Positions 1 to 8,170 of a DNA stretch of 64,000 nucleotides are shown here, in pieces. Location of the stretch: the NCBI GenBank assembly GCA_023666835.1, contig JAMPBJ010000002.1, forward strand, positions 1 through 64,000. The letters are read 5' to 3'. The first letter of the stretch is position 1. The number at the start of each line of letters is the position of its first letter. Position numbers and translations under genes: made by a program. Origin of the DNA: Bacteroides sp. Its GTDB lineage: Bacteria > Bacteroidota > Bacteroidia > Bacteroidales > Muribaculaceae. Below the pieces are notes generated by a model. The model made no database searches and was not told the DNA's origin. It worked only from the letters and a program-made list of their open reading frames with translations.

Positions 1-89
1 AGTGCCGGCTGCCCAACCACTCGGCAAAGAGCACCTTGACAACACTGAACACCCCACCGCCGCCTCAGCGCCCATATCCCCCCGCGCCA

Positions 90-180
90 TATAACATTTA
101 TAAATCATATAAGTTATATAACTCCTACCACTCCCATTGCCGCCCCGACAAATCCGCCCCACCCAATTCCCGGCCAAACC
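90..180 (-). repeat. dispersed G-rich intergenic repeat, copy 1
   Basis: Read on the minus strand this stretch is rich in GGGAATTGGG and GGGAGTGGT blocks, followed by an AT-rich tail of TTATATAAC/TTATATGATTTATAA type. The copy at 37990-38146 shows the same order of blocks. The first 284 bases of the window otherwise hold no supportable gene. Confidence 0.5.
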
Positions 181-245
181 CACAAATTTCGCTATCAATC
201 CAATAATTATTCCCATCGTGGCGTAGCAGTGTGTAAAATTAATTG

Positions 246-253
246 TAATTTTG
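246..253 (+). promoter_or_regulatory. -7 promoter box for the Lrp-to-AmpG block
   Basis: TAATTTTG is an exact match to the Bacteroidetes -7 consensus TAnnTTTG, about 31 nt before the Lrp start. No clear TTTG lies at the usual 19-21 nt upstream spacing, so support is moderate. It is the only candidate promoter before six nearly contiguous genes. Confidence 0.5.
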
Positions 254-284
254 CATAGAGGCTCTCCGTTAAATAGATTCTTTT

Positions 285-752
285 ATGTCGAAAGTTCAAT
301 TTGATACATTGGATCGCAAGATCCTTTCCATGCTGTCATCTAATGGCCGCAAACCGTTTCTGGAAATTGCCCGCGAATGCAACATTTCGGGGGCTGCCGT
401 TCATCAACGTGTCCAGAAACTGATTCAAAATGGAGTGGTCAAAGGTTTTGAACCTCTAATCGATCCGGCTTCTGTAGGGTATGAAACATGCGCTTACATC
501 GGTTTCCTTCTCAGCGATGCAGCCAAGGCCGATGCCGTGGCCCAGGCTATTCGTGAAATTCCCGAAGTGGTTGAAGTACACTACACTACAGGCAAGTACG
601 ATCTGTTGGTCAAACTTTATGCACGCAATAATCAGCACCTGTTGCAGATCATCCACGATCGACTGACCACCCTCAATGCCGGCCGCACTGAAACGTTGAT
701 CTCCTTCAAGGAAGATTTTCGCCGTCAGATCCCAATCAATATCGACCTATGA
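285..752 (+). CDS. Lrp/AsnC family transcriptional regulator
   Basis: A 155-residue protein of normal Lrp/AsnC length. Residues ~6-55 form a winged helix-turn-helix (LDRKILSMLSSNGR, then ISGAAVHQRVQKL as recognition helix). Residues ~65-145 fit the RAM ligand-binding domain (YIGFLL, VVEVHYTTGKYDLLVKL). Members usually form octamers or dimers of dimers and sense amino acids or related small molecules; the ligand here is unknown. Its stop overlaps the next start (ATGA), so it is probably co-transcribed with the phosphatase and the cell-wall-like genes downstream and may autoregulate them. Family assignment is firm; target and ligand are inference. Confidence 0.93.
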   Translation: MSKVQFDTLDRKILSMLSSNGRKPFLEIARECNISGAAVHQRVQKLIQNGVVKGFEPLIDPASVGYETCAYIGFLLSDAAKADAVAQAIREIPEVVEVHYTTGKYDLLVKLYARNNQHLLQIIHDRLTTLNAGRTETLISFKEDFRRQIPINIDL

Positions 753-1552
753 CCATGGCCGGTTTGAATCTTGAGGAAGTCGCCGCATTGGTTGAGTCAT
801 GGGCACGCGAAGCGGGCGACATTCAGCTGAGCTATTTCAGAAAGCCCGGGCTCGAAATTGGTTGCAAATTCAATGAGGCCGATGTTGTAACTGCTGCCGA
901 CCGCGCTTCTGAGGCCCTGATTATTGAGCGTATAGCACAAACTTTCCCCGAGCATACCATAATGTCGGAGGAATCGGGCGAAAACAATGTTGAATCGCGC
1001 TGGCGCTGGGTCATAGATCCACTCGACGGCACAACCAATTTCAGTACCGGTTTGCCCGGTTTTGCCGTATCAATCGCGCTCGAATTCGATGGCGAACCGA
1101 TGGTGGCTGTGGTCTATGCTCCATATCTTTGCGAGATGTTTACGTCTGTCAAGGGCTGTGGTGCCAAGCTGAACGGTCGACCGATAGCCTGCAAGACCAA
1201 TTCGCGTCTCGACCGCAGTGTGCTCTCCACCGGTTTTCCGGTCGACAAAAACATTTCGCCCGACAATAATATCGACAACGTTGCGGCTGTGCTTCCCCAC
1301 ATTCGTGGACTGCGCAGGCTCGGATCTGCTGCTATCGACATCTGCTATGTAGCTGCCGGTTTTCTCGATGGTTATTGGGAACTCAATCTGCATCATTGGG
1401 ACGTGGCTGCTGCTCGTCTGATAGCGGAGGAGGCCGGTGCACGCTACGAATTGTTCCGCCACGACCGTGGCATCTCGCCGGTAGTCGCTTCTCCCGGCAT
1501 ATTCGATGCACTGAAGTCACTTCTCAATGAGGCTCCTCGAAAAGAAATGTAA
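749..1552 (+). CDS. inositol monophosphatase family protein (SuhB/CysQ-like)
   Basis: A 267-residue Mg2+-dependent sugar/inositol phosphatase of the IMPase superfamily. Visible motifs are the metal-binding acid pair in MSEESGE, the signature WVIDPLDGTTNF, and the third metal site near HWDVAAARLIAEEAG. Members dephosphorylate inositol-1-phosphate, PAP or other sugar phosphates, and the sequence alone does not settle which. The ATG overlaps the upstream stop by 4 nt (ATGA), fixing the start and implying translational coupling with the Lrp-like regulator. Only 4 nt separate it from the glycosyltransferase. Position in a putative cell-wall operon hints at a sugar-phosphate substrate, which is inference. 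Confidence 0.9.
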   Translation: MTMAGLNLEEVAALVESWAREAGDIQLSYFRKPGLEIGCKFNEADVVTAADRASEALIIERIAQTFPEHTIMSEESGENNVESRWRWVIDPLDGTTNFSTGLPGFAVSIALEFDGEPMVAVVYAPYLCEMFTSVKGCGAKLNGRPIACKTNSRLDRSVLSTGFPVDKNISPDNNIDNVAAVLPHIRGLRRLGSAAIDICYVAAGFLDGYWELNLHHWDVAAARLIAEEAGARYELFRHDRGISPVVASPGIFDALKSLLNEAPRKEM

Positions 1553-1556
1553 TGAT

Positions 1557-2882
1557 ATGGATAAAGATATTATAATCAACGGGCTGGCCGACAGTGCAAT
1601 GATCCGTGGCCTCGTGTCGGAAATCGAGATGCCCTATGCTTTGATTCCGCTCTGCGATTTTTCTTTGATCGACATTGAGCCGGCCGCCATCGAGCGCATG
1701 GCCGCAGTGATGGCTTCGACAGGAGCTTCGATGGTCTACAGTGATTATTGGCAGTTGCTCCCCGACGGGGCGTTGGAGGCTATGGACTGCATAGACCGGC
1801 AGCCCGGAGCGCTGCGCGATGATTTCGATTTCGGTGCGGCCGTACTGGTCGACAGCAACAAGCTGAAATCCGTGGTCGACGATTTCGACTCCGACTATCG
1901 TTTTGCTGCCTGGTATGTCGCTTGGCTCGGCTTGTCACGACTCGGCCCGATTGTCCACATCCCCGAACGTCTTTATACTCTTCACTCTCCGGCAGATGAT
2001 GCCGATGGCGAGTCGCAGCATTTCAGCTACGTTGATCCGCGCAACCGCGATGTGCAGCTGGAGAAGGAACGGGCATGCACCGCTCATCTTAAGGCGCTCG
2101 GAGCTTGGCTTCCTCCGCGTCATCTCGAAGTCGATTTCGGCGATGGTTTTCCGGTGGAGGCTTCGGTAGTCATCCCTGTGAAAAATCGTGTAGACACCAT
2201 CGGCGATGCCATCTTCTCTGCATTGGAGCAGCAGACCGATTTTGAATTCAACGTCATAGTGGTCGACAATCATTCCACCGATGGCACTACTGATGTTGTC
2301 AACCGTTTGGCCGACGATCCGCGCGTTGTCCACGTCATCCCGTCGCAGCACACACTCGGTATCGGCGGTTGCTGGAATCTTGCCATCAATCACCCCCGAT
2401 GCGGACGCTTTGCCATCCAGCTCGACAGCGACGACATCTACAGCGGCAGAGATACAGTGCAGAAAATGGTCGACTGTTTCTACGCTCAGCGTTGCGCCAT
2501 GGTGGTCGGATCATATTCTCTGACCGATTTCAATCTGGCACCGTTGCCCCCGGGTGTCATCGACCACCGCGAGTGGACCGATGCCAATGGTCATAACAAT
2601 CTGTTGAGAGTCAATGGCGTCGGAGCGCCTCGTGCGTTTGCAGTAAATATTGCACGCCGGTTCCCGATGCCCGATGTGAGCTATGGCGAGGATTATGCTA
2701 TGGCCTTGCGGATTAGTCGTGACTATCGCATAGGTCGCATTTTCGATGTGTTGTACTACTGTCGCCGATGGGAGGGCAACTCCGATGCTTCCCTGACGCG
2801 TGAAAAAGCCAACCGGTTTAATTTCTACAAGGACAGGTTGCGCTCGTGGGAACTTGTCGCACGAATCCAAACCGAAAAATGA
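1557..2882 (+). CDS. family 2 glycosyltransferase
   Basis: About 441 residues from the ATG at 1557. An upstream ATG at 1527 is in frame but would overlap the phosphatase by 26 nt. The GT-A domain starts near the middle: ASVVIPVKNR for the nucleotide-sugar fold, DNHSTDGT, GGCWNLAI and the DXD-like metal motif QLDSDDI. The N-terminal third is unusual for GT2 and has GT-A-like features of its own (MVYSDYWQLLPDG), suggesting a duplicated or degenerate domain. No transmembrane segment is evident, so it probably acts in the cytoplasm. Acceptor and donor are unknown. Its stop overlaps the DUF4922 start (ATGA). Confidence 0.85.
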   Translation: MDKDIIINGLADSAMIRGLVSEIEMPYALIPLCDFSLIDIEPAAIERMAAVMASTGASMVYSDYWQLLPDGALEAMDCIDRQPGALRDDFDFGAAVLVDSNKLKSVVDDFDSDYRFAAWYVAWLGLSRLGPIVHIPERLYTLHSPADDADGESQHFSYVDPRNRDVQLEKERACTAHLKALGAWLPPRHLEVDFGDGFPVEASVVIPVKNRVDTIGDAIFSALEQQTDFEFNVIVVDNHSTDGTTDVVNRLADDPRVVHVIPSQHTLGIGGCWNLAINHPRCGRFAIQLDSDDIYSGRDTVQKMVDCFYAQRCAMVVGSYSLTDFNLAPLPPGVIDHREWTDANGHNNLLRVNGVGAPRAFAVNIARRFPMPDVSYGEDYAMALRISRDYRIGRIFDVLYYCRRWEGNSDASLTREKANRFNFYKDRLRSWELVARIQTEK

Positions 2883-3769
2883 TAGAGACATTCGTTAAAG
2901 AGCAACTTGCAGCGTGGCCTGTGGCATCGGCCAATTATCATGATCTGGAGTCAAAGGTCATTATCCGACGTGTAGTTATAGCTCGGCGCAATGTCATTCT
3001 CCAGCACAACCCCGCACGTCGACGCTCGACCGCTGCAAAGGTCGATGCCGAATCGATTGCCTCGCGCCGCTGCTTTTTGTGTCGGTGCAATCGCCCTTCC
3101 GAGCAGTTTGCCATCGATATCCCGGGCTATGAAATACTACTGAATCCGTATCCGATTTTTCCCAATCATTTGGTCATAGCTTCGAAAAGCCACACTCCCC
3201 AGCAGGTCGTCGGTCGCTTGACCGTCATGTTGGATCTGGCTGCCAGGCTGAAGGGATTTACGGTATTCTACAATGGTGCACGTTGCGGTGCATCGGCTCC
3301 GGACCATATGCATTTTCAGGCCGCTCCGTCCGATTGTTTCCCCATATGGCATGATGTGGAAGATGCTTCCGATTCCGATTCATTGATCGAGGTTCTCGAC
3401 ATCAATCCGGGTGTCATCATGGTAAGGCACCATGATGCTGCAATGGTGGTTGAAACGGTTGAAAATGTCATGGCGGTTTTGCCACGTTCGGAAGAGGATA
3501 TTGAGGCTCCGGTCAACATTCTTGCCCGAATTTCGGCCGATGGTGCTTATGAAGTTTTGGTCATACCTCGCCGGCGTCATCGCCCGTTGTGCTATGGATC
3601 CGGCCCCGACGATCTGATGATCAGTCCGGCTTCGGTCGATCTTGCCGGAGTCATAGTAGTGCCGCGTGAGGAGGACTATCAGCGCATCACTGCGGCCGAC
3701 GTCAATAAAATCATAGCAGACACATGTCTGACTGTCGAAGAAATAAACTCAAGGTTATGTCAACTATAA
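2879..3769 (+). CDS. DUF4922 family protein with GalT/HIT-like histidine motif
   Basis: 296 residues from the ATG at 2879, which overlaps the GT2 stop (ATGA). It matches what I know of the Bacteroidetes family DUF4922. Seen in sequence: a CxxC pair in CFLCRC near residue 60, a stretch NPYPIFPNHLVIASKSHTP resembling the N-terminal part of galactose-1-phosphate uridylyltransferases, and DHMHFQA, an HxHxQ motif of the GalT/Ap4A-phosphorylase branch of the HIT superfamily. A nucleotidyl-transfer or phosphorolysis reaction on a nucleotide sugar is a reasonable inference; no activity is established for this protein. Cytoplasmic, with no signal peptide. Confidence 0.8.
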   Translation: MIETFVKEQLAAWPVASANYHDLESKVIIRRVVIARRNVILQHNPARRRSTAAKVDAESIASRRCFLCRCNRPSEQFAIDIPGYEILLNPYPIFPNHLVIASKSHTPQQVVGRLTVMLDLAARLKGFTVFYNGARCGASAPDHMHFQAAPSDCFPIWHDVEDASDSDSLIEVLDINPGVIMVRHHDAAMVVETVENVMAVLPRSEEDIEAPVNILARISADGAYEVLVIPRRRHRPLCYGSGPDDLMISPASVDLAGVIVVPREEDYQRITAADVNKIIADTCLTVEEINSRLCQL

Positions 3770-5061
3770 AAGCCGGAATAGTAAGAGCTTCAAGAATCAG
3801 TCTCAACTTCAACGAGCCGTTTTCGCTTAATGATGGCGATAGTCGGGTTGTGGGCGATGTAAGCCTCAGTGTCATTGACGGAAAGGTGGCTGTCGATGGT
3901 GCGAAATATGATTCGGTGAAGTTTACTCCCACCGATCCGAAATGTCTCACGACGGTTCGCAACGTGACCATTGGTATCGATTTCCACTGGCAGCAGACCG
4001 AAAATCAGAAGTTCGTGGGCGCGATGCATGCCGTGATCGATGGCGATGCTGTTTGGCTCATCAATGAAGTTGACATCGAGGATTATCTGTTGAGCGTCAT
4101 CTCATCAGAAATGAATGCCAATGCGCCCGAAGAATTTCTTAAGGCCCACGCGGTGATTTCACGAAGCTGGGCTTTGGCACAGATCGAACCGGGGGACTAT
4201 ATAGCCGGTGACGATGGTCAGGTCGATACCGGCTTAGAACGAATAAAATGGTACGACCATTCATCGCACACGCTTTTCGACGTGTGTTCCGACGATCACT
4301 GCCAGCGCTATCAGGGTGTGACAAAGGCTTCTACCGACATGGCGCGCAAGGCCGTAGTGACCACAAGGGGAGAGGTGCTGAAATACAATGGTCGATTGTG
4401 TGATGCACGCTTCTCGAAATGCTGCGGCGGCATCACCGAACGTTTTTCCACCTGTTGGCAACCGGTCGATTTCGGATATCTGCCCGCAGAGTTCGATGAT
4501 GCTGAAGCATCGGCGGCCGATTGCTCCGACGAGGATGCCGCCCGTCGCTGGATATTGGCGCCTGACCGCCGGGCGTTTTGCTCCAATCCTTCGGCTGCTG
4601 TGCTTCGTACTGTTCTCAACAGCTACGACCGGCAGACTCCCCATCTTTATCGCTGGACTCAGGAATATTCTGCCGATGAACTTGCCGATATAGTTCGTGA
4701 GCGAACAGGAATCGACGTCGGACGCCTGCTCTCGATCAAGCCTCTCCATCGTGGGCCGTCGGGCCGTATCGACAGGCTTGAAATCGTAGGCACATGCCAT
4801 CGAATGGTGATCGGCAAAGAGCTTGAAATACGCCGATCGCTTTCGCGCAGTCATCTCTACAGTTCTGCTTTCATTGTGGAGTCCGGTGCATGCGACGAGA
4901 CGGGTGTGCCGACTTCATGGCGTTTCATTGGTGCCGGATGGGGTCACGGTGTCGGGCTTTGCCAGATCGGAGCTGCTGTGATGGCTACCCAGGGCTACGA
5001 CTACCGACAGATCCTGTCGCACTATTTCCCGGGAACAGAAATCGACAAGCTATGGGATTGA
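3757..5061 (+). CDS. SpoIID/LytB domain protein (lytic transglycosylase-like)
   Basis: 434 residues from ATG 3757, overlapping the previous gene by 13 nt; an alternative ATG lies at 3724. SpoIID hallmarks are present: VDIEDYLLSVISSEM with the catalytic-type Glu near residue 118, a CCGG motif, and a C-terminal GAGWGHGVGLCQIGA followed by YFPGTEI. SpoIID of Bacillus cleaves peptidoglycan glycan strands lacking stem peptides. Unlike typical members it has no signal peptide or anchor at the start chosen here or at the upstream one, so where it acts is unclear. Neighbours (GT2, DUF4922, AmpG-like permease, L,D-transpeptidase) support a cell-wall role. Confidence 0.82.
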   Translation: MSTIKAGIVRASRISLNFNEPFSLNDGDSRVVGDVSLSVIDGKVAVDGAKYDSVKFTPTDPKCLTTVRNVTIGIDFHWQQTENQKFVGAMHAVIDGDAVWLINEVDIEDYLLSVISSEMNANAPEEFLKAHAVISRSWALAQIEPGDYIAGDDGQVDTGLERIKWYDHSSHTLFDVCSDDHCQRYQGVTKASTDMARKAVVTTRGEVLKYNGRLCDARFSKCCGGITERFSTCWQPVDFGYLPAEFDDAEASAADCSDEDAARRWILAPDRRAFCSNPSAAVLRTVLNSYDRQTPHLYRWTQEYSADELADIVRERTGIDVGRLLSIKPLHRGPSGRIDRLEIVGTCHRMVIGKELEIRRSLSRSHLYSSAFIVESGACDETGVPTSWRFIGAGWGHGVGLCQIGAAVMATQGYDYRQILSHYFPGTEIDKLWD

Positions 5062-6320
5062 ACATAAAACAGATTCTCCGAGGCTCGTCGTGGGTGCCTA
5101 CTCTGTATCTCGCAGAGGGCATTCCGTATGTTGTGGTCATGACTGTCGCGGTCATTTTGTTCAAACGGATGGGTGTGCCCAACGGCCCGCTTGCCTACTA
5201 CACGTCGCTGCTTGGACTGCCATGGGTGATCAAACCCTTGTGGAGCCCGTTTGTTGAGATGTTCGGCACTCGACGAATCTGGGTGGTGGCGATGCAGTTG
5301 CTTGTAGCACTGGGTTTTGCTTGTGTTGCCTTCTCTTTGCCCGGACATGACTGGTTGCGCCTGTCGATGGCCTCGTTTATGTTCGTTGGATTCATGTCGG
5401 CCACACACGACATCGCTGCCGACGGATTTTATATGCTTGGACTCAACGAGGAGGGCCAATCGTTTTTCGTCGGTATCCGTACCATGTTCTATCGTCTGGC
5501 CATGTTGCTCGGTCAGGGACCGCTTGTGATTCTCGCCGGATACCTTGAGGTGACCTACGGTGATATTCCCCGTGCTTGGGCAACCACCTTCTACATCCTG
5601 GCTGTAGTCATGGCCATCATGTCGCTCTACCATGCTTTTGTGTTGCCGCGTCCGGCTGCCGACCGCCATGCACAGGTGCGCTCTGTCGAGGCCGTTGCCC
5701 GTGAATTTTGGAGCACCGTCGTAGGTTTCTTTACCAGGGAACACAGTGTGTATGCCATTCTGTTCATGCTCTTCTATAAGTTTCCTGAAGCTTTGCTTGC
5801 AAAGATGATTTCACCGTTTCTGCTCGACGGCACCACGGTGGGCGGTCTTGGGTTGTCGACCACCGCAGTGGGCATTGCTTACGGCACACTTGGATTGATC
5901 GGCTTGATACTTGGTGGAGTGATAGGTGGCATCGTGGCAGCAAGCTTTGGTTTGCGCAAATGCTTGATGCCCATGGCCTGGAGCATGTCGGCTACTTGTA
6001 TTGGATTCGTGATTCTTGCATTTCTGCCATCACCCTCTTTTCTGACGGTCAATGTGTGTGTCTTTATCGAACAGTTCGGCTACGGATTCGGCACCACGGC
6101 CTATATCCTCTATCTTATCCATTATTCCCGCGGTCCGCGAAGCACTGCCTACTACGCTTTTGCCACCGGCATCATGTCGATAGGCTTGATGCTGCCCGGC
6201 ATGGTGGCGGGAAAGATGCAGGAGTTTCTCGGCTATGGAAATTTCTTCATCATGACCATGATTTGTTGCGCTCTGACCATAGCTGTCAGTGCCGCTGTGA
6301 AAAATAAGATAGACAGATAG
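5052..6320 (+). CDS. MFS permease, AmpG-like muropeptide transporter
   Basis: 422 residues from ATG 5052, overlapping the SpoIID stop by 10 nt. The protein is almost entirely hydrophobic with about 12 membrane helices. The opening SSWVPTLYLAEGIPYVVV, followed by FKRMGVPNGPLAYYTSLLGLPW, is the AmpG-type N-terminus, and ATHDIAADGFY matches the conserved segment of that family. AmpG imports anhydro-muropeptides produced by lytic transglycosylases, so linkage to a SpoIID-like gene fits. It is the last gene of the packed + strand block. Family is firm; substrate is inferred from homology and context. Confidence 0.85.
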   Translation: MGLNIKQILRGSSWVPTLYLAEGIPYVVVMTVAVILFKRMGVPNGPLAYYTSLLGLPWVIKPLWSPFVEMFGTRRIWVVAMQLLVALGFACVAFSLPGHDWLRLSMASFMFVGFMSATHDIAADGFYMLGLNEEGQSFFVGIRTMFYRLAMLLGQGPLVILAGYLEVTYGDIPRAWATTFYILAVVMAIMSLYHAFVLPRPAADRHAQVRSVEAVAREFWSTVVGFFTREHSVYAILFMLFYKFPEALLAKMISPFLLDGTTVGGLGLSTTAVGIAYGTLGLIGLILGGVIGGIVAASFGLRKCLMPMAWSMSATCIGFVILAFLPSPSFLTVNVCVFIEQFGYGFGTTAYILYLIHYSRGPRSTAYYAFATGIMSIGLMLPGMVAGKMQEFLGYGNFFIMTMICCALTIAVSAAVKNKIDR

Positions 6321-6351
6321 TTGGAATAAACCATTAATATCACTAACTTTG
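6321..6351 (+). promoter_or_regulatory. promoter of the L,D-transpeptidase gene
   Basis: TTGG at 6321, a 20-nt spacer and TAACTTTG at 6344-6351 fit the Bacteroidetes -33/-7 promoter. Transcription would start near 6358. This excludes the in-frame ATG at 6351 and supports a downstream start. Confidence 0.7.
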
Positions 6352-6383
6352 TGTATCATTTAAAAAATTATATGGTCAGTCAG

Positions 6384-7358
6384 ATGAAAAACTTATCAAC
6401 CTTTCTTGCTATTGCTTTTCTTAATGTAATACTCATGTCGTCGTGTGGCGGAAACTCCAACGAGGGAGATGCCGTTCTCGATGCCACTGCCGAAAATGAC
6501 ACCATAATTTCGGAAATTGCCGCGCTCGACACTGCCACGGCTATTGTCGATTCGGCAGCCGAAAAGAAGGATGATAAACTGACGCCATTGAATCTCCCCG
6601 AATTCGCATCGGATCAGGAAGCGATCGACTGGATGCAAAATTCTGCCGATGCCGAAAAATACAGTTCGGGCATCTTGATCAAAATGGCCTCCGACAATCT
6701 TGAATACTGCAATAAACTGCTTCGCAATCCCTATGACTATTTTGTGGTGGTCGACAAGCCTTCGATGTATGTGGTGCTTTTTGACCGCTATGGCCGCGAA
6801 AAACAGTCATACCGTATGGCCTGTGGCCGCAACTATGGCACGAAGCACAAACGTAGTGACTGCCGCACACCCGAAGGATTTTTCTCGGCCGAAGGCATCT
6901 ATGACTCCACCGATTGGCTCTACACCGACGACAATGGCTACACATCGCCCACCCGCGGCGTTTATGGCACGCGTTTTATCCGCGTCGAAAATCCCGCCAC
7001 CCGCACAGTGGGCATTCACGGCACAAATGCTCCGGGTTCGCTCGGACGTCGTGCCAGCCACGGTTGCATCCGCGTTCACAACAACAGCATTATCGACCTT
7101 GTCAAATATGTGAAGAAGGGCATGCCCATCATTGTCAACCCCTCTGATCGTGACCAGCAGGTCAACAAGAGCGAAGGCTACACCGTGGGACGCATCAATA
7201 TCGGCAAACCGGCCATCACCGAACCGATCAAGTCGGAAGAAAAGAAAGACACGGTAAAGACTGAAACCGCAGTGTCTGACACGGTTAAGACAGCCACTCC
7301 GGTTGATACTGTAGAGACTGAGGTGGTTGAGGTCGCCGACTCCACATTCTTCGAATAA
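6384..7358 (+). CDS. L,D-transpeptidase (YkuD domain) lipoprotein
   Basis: 324 residues from ATG 6384; ATG 6372 is also possible. The N-terminus is a lipoprotein signal ending LMSSC, with the acylated Cys at residue 21. The YkuD domain spans ~117-250, with VVVDKPSMYVVLFDRYG, IHGTN and the catalytic SHGCIRV (Cys ~228). Such enzymes form 3-3 cross-links in peptidoglycan or attach proteins to it, using a D-Glu/L-Cys-type acyl-enzyme. A linker of ~65 acidic residues precedes the domain and a Thr/Val/Glu-rich tail of ~65 residues follows, perhaps spacing it from the membrane. It has its own promoter but lies next to the SpoIID/AmpG block. Confidence 0.92.
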   Translation: MKNLSTFLAIAFLNVILMSSCGGNSNEGDAVLDATAENDTIISEIAALDTATAIVDSAAEKKDDKLTPLNLPEFASDQEAIDWMQNSADAEKYSSGILIKMASDNLEYCNKLLRNPYDYFVVVDKPSMYVVLFDRYGREKQSYRMACGRNYGTKHKRSDCRTPEGFFSAEGIYDSTDWLYTDDNGYTSPTRGVYGTRFIRVENPATRTVGIHGTNAPGSLGRRASHGCIRVHNNSIIDLVKYVKKGMPIIVNPSDRDQQVNKSEGYTVGRINIGKPAITEPIKSEEKKDTVKTETAVSDTVKTATPVDTVETEVVEVADSTFFE

Positions 7359-7364
7359 TATTTA

Positions 7365-8170
7365 GAGCCTGTTCCATAATATTTGTTAACGATGGGGCGG
7401 CCAGTCATTGAGCACTGTCAAAGATGCCAATGAATGGCCGAGGCGAAGGTAACTGCCCTCCGCCCGACAACCCGGTGGCCTGATTTTACATAATGTGTGC
7501 TTGGATTGACACTGCTAAATGTCTTTGAGCAATATCACCATAAAGGCAAGTTAATACGCTGCTTTGGAATCGTGGACGTTTGCCTCAGTAACGGTAACGG
7601 CCAACGGAAAACCATTTGAATCGACGGCAATGTGGCGTTTGATTCCTTTGATTTTCTTGTTTCCGTCAATGCCTTTTTGTGACCTGGAAAGTTCGCTGCG
7701 CGAACTTTGGCTATCAATAATTACCACAGTGGGCGAGCCGTTTCTACTTCGCTTTTTCCGCTTAACATGGACCAAATGTTTCAGTAGCGAGTCGAACCAT
7801 TGGCGTTGAGTCCACGAACGAAATGCGTTATATTTCTCCAATGGCCAAAGGAGCGCCGAATCAGCCGCCATTGACACCCCGTTCGCAAAAGATACACAAT
7901 CCCATATAAATACTTAAAATCCAAGGCAATAGTAGCCCTTTTCAGATAGCCACGCAATCATCGCTTTTGGGTTGAGGTCAATAAAGATGCATTATCCATA
8001 TACGATTATATCGTATTGGCCACAAAGATATTACCTCCGTCTCACATCTCGTGTGCGCTTTTGGCATTGCCGCTCAGTCACAATGAAGCCCCATTGCTCC
8101 TTCGCGTCAATCCCAAAATACACTCCACGATATGCGACCCCATCGTTAACAAATATTATGGAACAGGCTC
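7365..8170. mobile_element. degenerate IS5-family insertion sequence (IS1031-like group)
   Basis: An 806-bp element bounded by inverted repeats of about 30 bp. The left end reads GAGCCTGTTCCATAATATTT and the right end is its complement. TTA lies just outside both ends (7362-7364 and 8171-8173), a 3-bp target duplication of TNA type as expected for the IS1031 group of IS5. The single minus-strand transposase is broken (next entry), so the copy is immobile by itself but could be moved in trans. The right-hand TTA is also the recQ stop codon. Confidence 0.9.
7551..8143 (-). pseudogene. broken IS5-family transposase
   Basis: Pieces of one transposase appear in different minus-strand frames. Near 8120 there is GIDAKEQWGFI, corresponding to the usual N-terminal LTDxQW segment, ending at a stop. 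Around 7890-7790 there is GIVYLLRTGCQWRLI, the conserved GCQWR motif, ending at a stop. In a third frame, 7551-7877 encodes VVIIDSQSSRS, GIDGNKKIKGIKRHIAVDSN and ANVHDSK, the DDE-domain core. The C-terminal part with the final catalytic Glu is missing or scrambled after the stop at 7551. Several frameshifts and stops are therefore needed to explain it. Confidence 0.85.

Noticed and set aside
1..100. Possible 5' end of a minus-strand gene running off the left edge
   Set aside because: One minus frame (GTG, then VFSVVKVLFAEWLGS) and one ATG frame at 100 are open to the edge, but neither has a promoter or ribosome-binding site and the stretch is too short to judge.
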